NCBI GenBank assembly: GCA_003646305.1
Contig: QNFJ01000082.1
Coordinates: 1 to 8,677 of the forward strand
DNA: 8,677 bases
Source of the DNA: Gammaproteobacteria bacterium
GTDB lineage: Bacteria > Pseudomonadota > Gammaproteobacteria > Methylococcales > UBA2780
Direction: 5' to 3'
In this document: positions 1-5,649 of the stretch, in pieces
Layout of the letters: every line of letters begins with the position of its first letter
How positions within the stretch are numbered: the stretch's first letter is position 1
The notes under the pieces: model-generated
Seen by the model: the letters and a program-made list of their open reading frames with translations, nothing else
What the model was told of the DNA's origin: nothing
Databases searched by the model: none
Made by a program: the position numbers and the translations under genes

Positions 1-90
1 CCAGTATCGCCACCACCAGTATCGCCACCACCAGTATCGCCACCACCAGTATCGCCACCAACAGTATCGCCACCACCAGTATCACCGCCA
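1..90. repeat. 15-bp tandem repeat (six units in window, array continues to the left)
   Basis: Six consecutive 15-bp units with plus-strand consensus CCAGTATCGCCACCA lie at 1-15, 16-30, 31-45, 46-60, 61-75 and 76-90. The first four are identical, the fifth differs at its first base, and the sixth has two substitutions. A strongly diverged seventh copy is recognisable at 91-105, where it encodes Gly-Val-Asp-Ala-Val in place of Gly-Gly-Asp-Thr-Gly. The unit length is a multiple of three and the array lies in the minus-strand secreted-protein gene, so copy-number changes would lengthen or shorten the protein without frameshifting. Decay at the gene-proximal edge and near-identity further in are typical of arrays that grow by slippage or recombination. 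Confidence 0.95.
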
Positions 91-251
91 ACTGCGTCAA
101 CGCCAGTTATTGTGAAATGGCCGTTGTTAAAAGTAACGGTGGTAGAGCTTGTCGATGTGTGTGTCGTCACTCCGTTGATTTTTATGTCAGCCATGGCTGC
201 AACTGGAATTGTTGCTAGCGCCACACATACTGCTTTACTTAATTTGTTCAT
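1..251 (-). CDS. Secreted Gly-Asp-Thr repeat protein, 5' part (runs off left edge)
   Basis: The start codon is ATG at 251-249 on the minus strand, with GAGGG a few bases upstream as ribosome binding site; 83 codons are visible and the frame is still open at base 1. Residues 1-21 form a classical Sec signal peptide: Asn-Lys-Leu-Ser-Lys, then a hydrophobic core, ending in Ala-Met-Ala before Asp22. Residues 22-49 are a short Thr/Ser-rich segment (DIKINGV... TSTSSTTVTF). From about residue 50 the protein becomes a chain of five-residue Gly-Gly-Asp-Thr-Gly units, each encoded by a 15-bp DNA repeat. The product is therefore exported to the periplasm or beyond. The repeat could be a flexible linker or an acidic, possibly cation-binding stalk before an unseen C-terminal domain; that is inference. 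It is transcribed divergently from the polysaccharide operon. I do not recognise the family. Confidence 0.75.
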   Translation of the reverse strand, partial: MNKLSKAVCVALATIPVAAMADIKINGVTTHTSTSSTTVTFNNGHFTITGVDAVGGDTGGGDTVGGDTGGGDTGGGDTGGGDT

Positions 252-276
252 ATAAACCCTCATTCGTTCTTGAAAA

Positions 277-308
277 AACCACCGGTTCCAAACTGTAACC
301 ACCGTTAC
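277..308. promoter_or_regulatory. Pair of operator-like dyads around the predicted start site of the minus-strand gene
   Basis: Two short dyads share the core AACCACCG, which starts at 277 and again at 297, exactly 20 bp or about two helical turns apart. The first is AACC-ACC-GGTT (277-287). The second is GTAAC-CACC-GTTAC (295-308) and overlaps the predicted minus-strand transcription start. A third related palindrome, GGTTAACC, lies at 346-353 just upstream of the -35 box. The arrangement resembles tandem operators for a dimeric regulator. No regulator gene is visible, so its identity is unknown. Confidence 0.3.
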
Positions 309-313
309 GCCTA

Positions 314-343
314 ACTATAGTCATATAGCTCGCACAAATCCAA
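314..343 (-). promoter_or_regulatory. Probable sigma70-type promoter for the minus-strand secreted-protein gene
   Basis: Read on the minus strand, a TTGGAT -35 box (338-343) and a TATAGT -10 box (314-319) are separated by 18 bp. This predicts a transcript starting near 307 and a leader of about 55 nt before the ATG at 251. Both boxes differ from consensus, so the call rests on the pair, the spacing and the position. Confidence 0.45.
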
Positions 344-353
344 GCGGTTAACC

Positions 354-406
354 TGAACTGCATCACAAAAACCACTTCTGTGTGAGCGGTTTTGTGATGA
401 AGTTCA
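354..406. repeat. Large imperfect inverted repeat in the divergent intergenic region
   Basis: The left arm (354-370, TGAACTGCATCACAAAA) is complementary to the right arm (390-406, TTTTGTGATGAAGTTCA) at 16 of 17 positions, with 19 bases between. If one A bulges, a further CC/GG pair extends the stem. No T-run follows the stem on either strand, so it is not a standard intrinsic terminator. It sits just upstream of the -35 box of the minus-strand promoter, which would suit an activator or repressor site, an RNA structure on a longer transcript, or a small mobile-element remnant. Confidence 0.8.
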
Positions 407-410
407 CACT

Positions 411-435
411 GTTATGCCAAAAAAATCGGCATAAC
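411..435. repeat. Compact hairpin, 8-bp perfect stem
   Basis: GTTATGCC (411-418) and GGCATAAC (428-435) are perfect inverted copies around a 9-base loop that contains seven A's. It begins five bases after the larger inverted repeat ends. On the plus strand the stem is followed by TTAATTT, which is at best a weak terminator tail. No gene on either strand obviously ends here, so the role is undetermined. Confidence 0.6.
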
Positions 436-682
436 TTAATTTCGCTACCTGCTCTTGCCTCTTTCTCTCGAGCCAAGACGCTTCGCCTAGTGGTGCGCAG
501 GAATTTTGTTTGTCCTCTAACTAATGGAAAAGTTCAATCCCCATTGATGATTTTTCATTATCGGCAACTAAACTGATTTTTGGTTGTAAAAAAATCATGG
601 TTATTGTGCCTACTGATCGCATCATTATATCATAATATTCTTTTTGCTGTCCCGCGCGTGGTTGCTGCTCCCCTTATCAACC

Positions 683-711
683 GCTTTAAATAGCTTTTGG
701 TGTGCTAGAAT
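683..711 (+). promoter_or_regulatory. Probable extended -10 promoter for the polysaccharide operon
   Basis: TAGAAT (706-711) preceded by TG at 703-704 forms an extended -10 element (TGCTAGAAT). The -35 region about 17 bp upstream (683-688, GCTTTA) is poor, as is common when the -10 is extended. Transcription would start near 718, giving a leader of roughly 78 nt before the ATG at 796. No ops/JUMPstart element, the RfaH recruitment site often found before such operons, is present in the leader. Confidence 0.5.
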
Positions 712-795
712 TGCCGCGATTATTTGTCTTTTTTCGTAGGGAAAACAAAGCTGGCCGTTGTAAGTGAAGCTGCTCTAGCTGTAGTGAGGTTTTGA

Positions 796-1758
796 ATGGT
801 ACTTATACTGCTGGCGGCTTATAACGGCGAGGCGTACATTAAGGCTCAGATAGAGAGTATACAGGCTCAAAGCTATCAAAAATGGAATTTGGTTATTCGC
901 GATGACTGCTCTACAGATGGTACGCTTCAGATTATTGACGAGATCACCGCAGAAGATCCTCGTGTTTTTGTTCTTGAAAACCAAGGTAAAAACCTTGGTG
1001 CTATTAGGAATTTTGGGGTGTTAATGGAATTTGCGGTATCAAAAAATAGTGATTACATTTTTTTTGCAGATCAGGATGATGTCTGGATGCCGCTAAAGCT
1101 TCAAACGATGCTTGAAGTTTTTAAAAGTAAAGAGGCCTTATATGGCTCTTCTCTACCGCAATTGATTTATAGTGATTTGAGCGTTGTCTCTGAGGAGCTG
1201 GTTGAGATCAGTCCGTCAATGATGCAATACCAGAGAATAGGGCATGAAGAAGAGGGTGGCTGGAAAGTTCTTGCGGTACAAAATTTTGTAACAGGTTGCT
1301 CGATGGCAATAAATCACTCACTTTTACGCATGACCGTCCCGTTACCACAAGGGATCGTTATGCATGATTGGTGGATCGCTCTTTATGCATCGGTTTTGGG
1401 TCGGATTACTTTTATTGATAAGCCACTCGTTCAATATCGACAGCATTCAAAAAACCAGGTTGGTGCGAAAAGCTTGTGGGGCTCTCTCAATCCTTTTCGA
1501 AACAGTCTTCTTGACAGCTGGAAAAGAGGGCAGAAGAATATGTTGCTGGTCCAACGACAGGCTGGTTTATTGGCTACTATTTTAAGGGCAGACGCTGTTT
1601 CAGATGTTAGGTATGATTTGTTGAATGCTTTTTCTACTATTTGTGAGCTGCCAAAATTGAAGCGCTTTAAGATTATTGGGAAAGAAAAACTTCACCGCCA
1701 ACATTGGTTGTTGCAGTCTGTTTTATGCTGCCGAATTTTTATGCTGCCTAAAAAATGA
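796..1758 (+). CDS. GT2-family glycosyltransferase (rhamnosyltransferase-like)
   Basis: A 320-residue cytoplasmic glycosyltransferase with a GT-A fold, predicted to transfer a sugar from a nucleotide donor to a lipid-linked oligosaccharide. The N-terminus LLAAYNGEAYI (5-15) and RDDCSTDGT (35-43) are the nucleotide-binding strands of GT2 enzymes. FADQDDVW (90-97) carries the metal-binding DXD-type motif. MHDWW (189-193) and YRQH near residue 215 are in the acceptor/catalytic half and are typical of the subgroup annotated as rhamnosyl- or galactosyltransferases of EPS and O-antigen loci. The ATG at 796 is supported by GAGG six bases upstream and gives the usual N-terminus of the family. It is the first gene of the operon, and its TGA overlaps the next ATG by four bases. 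The sugar specificity cannot be read from sequence. Confidence 0.88.
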   Translation: MVLILLAAYNGEAYIKAQIESIQAQSYQKWNLVIRDDCSTDGTLQIIDEITAEDPRVFVLENQGKNLGAIRNFGVLMEFAVSKNSDYIFFADQDDVWMPLKLQTMLEVFKSKEALYGSSLPQLIYSDLSVVSEELVEISPSMMQYQRIGHEEEGGWKVLAVQNFVTGCSMAINHSLLRMTVPLPQGIVMHDWWIALYASVLGRITFIDKPLVQYRQHSKNQVGAKSLWGSLNPFRNSLLDSWKRGQKNMLLVQRQAGLLATILRADAVSDVRYDLLNAFSTICELPKLKRFKIIGKEKLHRQHWLLQSVLCCRIFMLPKK

Positions 1759-2705
1759 AGAAGCTTAGGTCGACTGATAAGGCTGAAAGTGTGCGGCTAA
1801 ATAGTGCGCCTGAAATCGCCGTGGCTGGCGATTTAGTTACAGTGGTCATCGTCAATTATAATGCGGGTGAGCTTTTAATCGATTGTGTGAAGTCGATTAT
1901 TGATCGTGCGAGCGAGGTGATCATAGTAGACAACGCCTCGACCGACTCAAGTATGGAGGCATGTGAGCAGTTTTTCCGCGGAGAAGAAAAGCTGGCATCG
2001 ATTTGCAATGATGTTAATTTTGGTTTTTCTGCAGCCTGCAATCAAGGGATATTGGCGGGGCAATGCAATAATTTTCTATTCCTTAACCCCGATTGCACAC
2101 TTGGGGTGGGTGTGCTGGATGAGCTTCTTACCTGCTTGCGAGCAGATGCAAGAGTCGGCATGGTGGGTGGGCTACTCGTGAATAGGGATGGAAGTGAGCA
2201 AGCCGGTGGGCGGAGAGCAATTCCTACGCCCTGGCGCTCTTTTGTTCGAGCTTTTGGCCTAAGCCACTTGTCTAGATTCTGGCCCCGTCTATTCTCTGAT
2301 TTTTATTTGCACGAACAGCCTTTGCCCAGCGAACCAATTGAAGTGGAAGCTATATCTGGAGCTTGCATGCTGGTAAAACGCGAAACGATTGAAGACGTTG
2401 GCGTGTGGGATGAAGGCTATTTTTTGCATTGTGAGGATCTGGATTGGTGTATGCGCCTACAGCAAAAAGAGTGGAAAATTATGTTTGTGCCAACAGCCCC
2501 GATTACGCATGCTTTGGGTGTGTGTAGCAAAAAAAGGAAAGTATTTGTTGAGTGGCATAAACATAAAGGCATGATCCGTTTTTACAATAAATTCTTTAGA
2601 AAAGAGTACCCAGGGCCTTTGATGGGGCTGGTTGTGCTAGGTGTTGCTTTGCGGTTTATTTTTGTTGCTGGATATTTCACGGTGCAGCGGTTAAGAGGAT
2701 TATGA
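1755..2705 (+). CDS. GT2-family glycosyltransferase, WbbL-like (putative rhamnosyltransferase)
   Basis: A 316-residue GT-A enzyme of the WbbL/RfbF group (COG1216), which commonly adds rhamnose or related sugars to O-antigen, capsule or EPS precursors. VTVVIVNYNAG (28-38) and VDNASTDSS (58-66) form the nucleotide-sugar site. NFGFSAACNQG (88-98) and LNPD (110-113) contain the family's NxG and DXD-equivalent motifs. HCEDLDWCMR (225-234) holds the acidic ED and W residues of the catalytic region. A hydrophobic stretch at about 288-312 near the C-terminus could anchor the protein to the inner membrane. The first 26 residues are a non-conserved extension before the core. The start ATG overlaps the previous TGA (ATGA, 1755-1758), so translation is probably coupled. 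Family assignment is firm; the rhamnose specificity is inference. Confidence 0.88.
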   Translation: MKKLRSTDKAESVRLNSAPEIAVAGDLVTVVIVNYNAGELLIDCVKSIIDRASEVIIVDNASTDSSMEACEQFFRGEEKLASICNDVNFGFSAACNQGILAGQCNNFLFLNPDCTLGVGVLDELLTCLRADARVGMVGGLLVNRDGSEQAGGRRAIPTPWRSFVRAFGLSHLSRFWPRLFSDFYLHEQPLPSEPIEVEAISGACMLVKRETIEDVGVWDEGYFLHCEDLDWCMRLQQKEWKIMFVPTAPITHALGVCSKKRKVFVEWHKHKGMIRFYNKFFRKEYPGPLMGLVVLGVALRFIFVAGYFTVQRLRGL

Positions 2706-2788
2706 GTCACGCATTAATACAAAAAAACGAGAATCTTGATCACAAGAAATTGAGCTTGCGCGAGATGATTGCTGGATGCGGGTTTTAA
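2702..2788 (+). CDS. Short coupled ORF (28 aa) or remnant of a lost gene
   Basis: An ATG at 2702 overlaps the stop of the preceding glycosyltransferase as ATGA and has AAGAGG immediately upstream. It opens a 28-codon frame beginning MSHALIQKNENL and ending IAGCGF. The start signals look like those of the other coupled genes in this operon, but the product is tiny, polar and unlike any family I know. Nested in another frame, an ATG at 2776 encodes MRVLKILHMAF before a stop at 2809-2811; this resembles the first strand of a GT4 glycosyltransferase. The 127-bp gap may therefore be the scar of one or more deleted genes, or a genuine mini-gene. A pseudogene reading is about as likely as a functional one. 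Confidence 0.3.
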   Translation: MSHALIQKNENLDHKKLSLREMIAGCGF

Positions 2789-2832
2789 AAATTCTGCACA
2801 TGGCTTTTTGAGGTTTTTTATTTGAGTGAAAA

Positions 2833-4143
2833 ATGGAGTTTAATGTGCGTCGAAGTTTGGTGATTGATGCAGTGTTTAGTTTTTCCTTGAAGCTTTCAGG
2901 AACGGCGATTCTATTTGCACTCACGGTATACATTTCTCGGCGGATGGGTGCTGATGCGCTGGGATATTTTTCGCTGTTTATGAGCTTGCTGTTACCGCTA
3001 TCTGTTTTAGCGAGGCTCGGTCTAGATAGTAATCTGCTTAAACTTGTTTCTCAGCCTGCTAATGAAAGTGATGGATGCGCACTCTACTTGCAATCGCTAT
3101 CTGCTGTGTGCATTGCCTCAATATTACTGTCGACATTGTTATTGATAGTGGATGTGGTTATGGAATCATTAGCGGTTTCATTTAAGGTGATGCCCTTACT
3201 AAGCTGGCTGGCGGTAGCGCTTCCTTTTCATGGGTTGCTGTTGCTTAATGTCTTTTATATGCGAGGAAGGCACTGGGTGGTTCAGGCTGCAATATTTGAG
3301 AACGTTGTGGTCTATTTGTTTGTGTTGTTTGGCTTGCTGTTTTCCTATGAGTTAATGGGTCAGCAGCTTTCCGTGGCGGCAGTCGCACTCGGAATGGTTG
3401 CCGCGTCTCTCGCTAGCTTTTTTTACTTGGGATTGTCTTGGGAAAGAAGAGGGAAGGCCGCCCTTGAGGCAAAATCCGTTCCGGCGTTAAAAACGAGATT
3501 TTCAGAAGCTTTACCGATGCTGGGAACATCACTTGCCACAATGGCATTCGTGACGTTGGATGTGTTTCTACTTTCTTTTTTTGTCAGTTATGCTGAAGTT
3601 GGGCATTATGCTGCTGCTGCCAAATTGGTTGCTTTTACCGGGTTTCCATTAATGGCTGTTATTAGTATGGTAGGAGCAAGGTTGTCGGAGGCTCATGCTA
3701 ATGGTGATCAGCAGCAGTTGAAAAAAATTTATATGCAATCAACTGCTTTGGCAGTATGGGTTGGGCTACCAATATTAATAGTTATAGCGCTTTTCCCCGT
3801 ACCACTACTGGAAGTCTTCGGGAAAGATTTTAGTGAAGCAAAAAGCGTGGTATATATTCTTATACTGGGTCAGTGTGTGAATCTATTTATGGGCCCCATT
3901 GGATATATGCTATGGATGACTGGGCATGCTTCAAAGTTGCAGAAAGTGACACTTTTATCGCTCACACTGCTGATTCTTTTTAGTTTGGTTTTGGTGCCTT
4001 TCCTGGGAATGGAGGGTGCGGCTATTGCAGTTACAATAGCATTGATTGCTAAGAGTGCTGGGTGTTGGTGGCTAGTGAAAAACTGGTTGGGTTTCAATCC
4101 GCTTTACTCATTCTGGAAGGGGACCCCATATGCTTCATCTTGA
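2833..4143 (+). CDS. wzx: Wzx-type polysaccharide flippase (MOP/PST superfamily membrane protein)
   Basis: A 436-residue integral inner-membrane protein, the usual length for Wzx/PST flippases, which move undecaprenyl-diphosphate-linked oligosaccharides from the cytoplasmic to the periplasmic face. Hydrophobicity suggests about 12 membrane segments, roughly at 10-34, 43-62, 83-107, 119-141, 151-172, 178-200, 223-245, 256-280, 304-324, 335-358, 370-392 and 394-414. The N-terminal block with GADALGYFSLF (39-49) followed by ARLGLDSNLLK (60-70) is characteristic of the family. An in-frame TGA two codons upstream of 2833 excludes a longer start; GAGTGA at 2824-2829 is a modest ribosome binding site. 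It is the only transporter in the window and sits among the glycosyltransferases. The symbol reflects predicted role, not proven orthology. Confidence 0.85.
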   Translation: MEFNVRRSLVIDAVFSFSLKLSGTAILFALTVYISRRMGADALGYFSLFMSLLLPLSVLARLGLDSNLLKLVSQPANESDGCALYLQSLSAVCIASILLSTLLLIVDVVMESLAVSFKVMPLLSWLAVALPFHGLLLLNVFYMRGRHWVVQAAIFENVVVYLFVLFGLLFSYELMGQQLSVAAVALGMVAASLASFFYLGLSWERRGKAALEAKSVPALKTRFSEALPMLGTSLATMAFVTLDVFLLSFFVSYAEVGHYAAAAKLVAFTGFPLMAVISMVGARLSEAHANGDQQQLKKIYMQSTALAVWVGLPILIVIALFPVPLLEVFGKDFSEAKSVVYILILGQCVNLFMGPIGYMLWMTGHASKLQKVTLLSLTLLILFSLVLVPFLGMEGAAIAVTIALIAKSAGCWWLVKNWLGFNPLYSFWKGTPYASS

Positions 4144-4768
4144 GAATACCAACTATAAGAGGGCGGTGAATTTTCTTCTTCGTTTTGTGTCGCTGAATCT
4201 GGGAAGGGTGCATTTGGCAAGAGGTACAAAATTATACGCTGATGTAACCATTGCAGCAGGCACCCGAATTAATGGCCCAGCCGTGATGAAGGGGCATGGA
4301 TTTGTGCATGTAGGGAAATATTGTGCTATTGGCGATGGACTTCGCCTGATTTCATCGAATCACAGCTTGCAGCAGATAACGTTACAGAACAAGTTACAAC
4401 ATCAATTAACAGGTGGCAGTGCTGTGGGCGTGAAACGTGGTATTACGATTGGGCACGATGTCTGGATTGGTGATGGAGTAATGATTATGCCGGGTGTGGA
4501 AGTAGGTAATGGAGCAGTAATCGGTGCAGGCTCCGTTGTTACTAAGTCTATTGTGCCCTATAGCGTTGTGGCGGGGAATCCAGCTAGAGAAATTAAACAA
4601 CGCTTTCCTTCCTCAGTGATTGAACTGCTGCAGCAGATGCAATGGTGGGATTGGGATATAGAAAGAATGAAGGCTACTGGCCAGCTCTTTAATTCAGAAT
4701 TTTCCTCTCTTTCTGAGGAGCAGATGAATGAGCTTATTCGTTCCGCTATGGATCATTCTGGATTATGA
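4130..4768 (+). CDS. CatB-like hexapeptide-repeat O-acyltransferase (putative sugar O-acetyltransferase)
   Basis: A 212-residue left-handed beta-helix acyltransferase, expected to move acetyl from acetyl-CoA to a sugar hydroxyl of the growing glycan or its precursor. The hexapeptide rungs are clear at about 59-70 (VHVGKYCAIGDG) and 105-139 (ITIGHDVWIGDG and following). SSNHS (75-79) contains the candidate catalytic His78. GNPAREIK (149-156) and WWDW (172-175) are typical C-terminal signatures of the xenobiotic acetyltransferase/CatB branch that also includes O-antigen and capsule acetyltransferases. The ATG at 4130 overlaps the flippase by 14 bases and is preceded by a strong GGAAGGGG (4115-4122). 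The stop overlaps the next start by four bases. Antibiotic acetylation is an unlikely role in this context. Confidence 0.86.
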   Translation: MLHLENTNYKRAVNFLLRFVSLNLGRVHLARGTKLYADVTIAAGTRINGPAVMKGHGFVHVGKYCAIGDGLRLISSNHSLQQITLQNKLQHQLTGGSAVGVKRGITIGHDVWIGDGVMIMPGVEVGNGAVIGAGSVVTKSIVPYSVVAGNPAREIKQRFPSSVIELLQQMQWWDWDIERMKATGQLFNSEFSSLSEEQMNELIRSAMDHSGL

Positions 4769-5649
4769 GTATTTCAGATATGCCCAATTTTATGCTACTT
4801 GGTGCGGCTAAGGCTGGGACTACCTCATTGCATTATTATCTGAACCAGCATCCGCAGATTTTTCTTCCAAAAGAGAAGGAACTGCAGTTCTTTACCGATG
4901 ATAAATTGTACGCAGAGGGGAAGGAATATTATTTGAAGCACTATTTTTCTGGGGCTCATCTGTTTCCTGCTAGAGGAGAGGCGACGCCGTTTTATTTGCA
5001 TCGTAGTGCAATTGTTATTCCACGTTTGAAAGAGTTTTTTTCGGGACGAATTAAATTTATTGTCATGCTTAGAGACCCGGTCAGCCGGGCCTGGTCACAC
5101 TATCAACATATGGTTCGTCTTGGGCATGAACACCTTACTTTCGAAGACGCATTGCTGGCTGAAACGGATCGGCTGCGTGAGCAGCCGACATCGTGGTTCA
5201 GTTATTTTTCTGACGGACTATACGCTCATCAACTCGAGCAGTGGTTTGAGCATTATCCGCAAGTGGATTTTCTCATTCTTAAGCAGGATGAGATGATGGC
5301 AGATGCACACGAGCTTTTGGGGGGAGTTTTTTCTTTTCTGGAGGTAGATGCGAATATTACGATTTCTGACCTCTCTGTAAAGAATGAGGCGGGTGCCGTG
5401 AAAAATAAGCTATTGATGGAAATGCTGATGGGGAGAGCACCAGGCTCCGGTTGGGTAAAGAAAATGGTGCCGACATACCTGAGGAGACGATGGGGGATGA
5501 AACTACGACAATTGAACACCAAACCAGCCGCAGTAGCAGAGAAAATGCTCCCCGGAACTGCTGAAATGTTGAGAAAAGCCTATGATGCTGATCTTGCTTT
5601 GCTTGAACGGCAATTGGGCCTTTCATTTTCAAGCTGGCGGGAGGATTAA
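4765..5649 (+). CDS. PAPS-dependent carbohydrate sulfotransferase
   Basis: A 294-residue sulfotransferase-fold enzyme (Sulfotransfer_1, heparan-sulfate N-sulfotransferase-like), predicted to transfer sulfate from PAPS to a sugar. GAAKAGTTSL (13-22) is the 5'-phosphosulfate-binding loop with Lys16. MLRDPVSRAWSHY (101-113) is the 3'-phosphate-binding motif with Arg103 and Ser111. KEKELQFF (36-43) aligns by eye with the segment of mammalian NDST1 that carries its catalytic glutamate, making Glu39 the candidate base; that alignment is from memory. No signal peptide is visible, so it acts in the cytoplasm where PAPS is made, before export of the repeat unit. It starts on an ATGA overlap with the acyltransferase and its stop abuts the next gene. 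The substrate could be the glycan repeat unit or a lipid; the context favours the glycan. Confidence 0.88.
   Translation: MSISDMPNFMLLGAAKAGTTSLHYYLNQHPQIFLPKEKELQFFTDDKLYAEGKEYYLKHYFSGAHLFPARGEATPFYLHRSAIVIPRLKEFFSGRIKFIVMLRDPVSRAWSHYQHMVRLGHEHLTFEDALLAETDRLREQPTSWFSYFSDGLYAHQLEQWFEHYPQVDFLILKQDEMMADAHELLGGVFSFLEVDANITISDLSVKNEAGAVKNKLLMEMLMGRAPGSGWVKKMVPTYLRRRWGMKLRQLNTKPAAVAEKMLPGTAEMLRKAYDADLALLERQLGLSFSSWRED

Larger units (their letters stand above)
252..795. other. Divergent intergenic region without a convincing gene
   Basis: This stretch separates the minus-strand secreted-protein gene from the plus-strand polysaccharide operon. From left to right it holds the leader and promoter of the minus-strand gene with its dyads, the two inverted repeats, and about 140 bp (440-580) in which I see nothing interpretable. 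Next is an AT-rich patch with a small dyad (ATTAT-ATC-ATAAT, 624-636), which on the minus strand reads as a TATAAT box with a weak GGGACA -35 (648-653). The operon promoter and a leader of about 80 nt follow. A 64-codon GTG-started frame at 382-576 has no ribosome binding site and runs through both inverted repeats, so it is not counted as a gene. Confidence 0.6.

Noticed and set aside
411..435. GTTATGCC / GGCATAAC considered as an integron attC core or an intrinsic terminator
   Set aside because: The bases do not fit the attC GTTRRRY core, and no cassette gene or integrase is nearby. The T-rich tail is short and interrupted, and no gene ends upstream on either strand.
382..576. 64-codon plus-strand frame starting at GTG
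   Set aside because: It has no ribosome binding site, begins inside the loop of the large inverted repeat and runs through the second hairpin. The product is basic with no recognisable domain.
750..790. Weak resemblance of AGCTGCTCTAGCTGTAG in the operon leader to the JUMPstart element
   Set aside because: Only a short TAGCTGT stretch matches, and the diagnostic GGCGGTAG ops core is absent.
2718..2726. CAA AAA AAC slippery heptamer (A AAA AAC) in the short ORF, considered for programmed -1 frameshifting
   Set aside because: The -1 frame hits a stop codon within a few codons and does not join the flippase frame, and no downstream stimulatory structure is evident.
3210..3219. GGCGGTAGCG, matching the first ten bases of the ops element that recruits RfaH
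   Set aside because: It lies deep inside the flippase coding sequence, where it simply encodes part of a Leu-Ala-Val-Ala-Leu run, and the last bases of ops do not match. Functional ops sites are in the operon leader, where none is seen.
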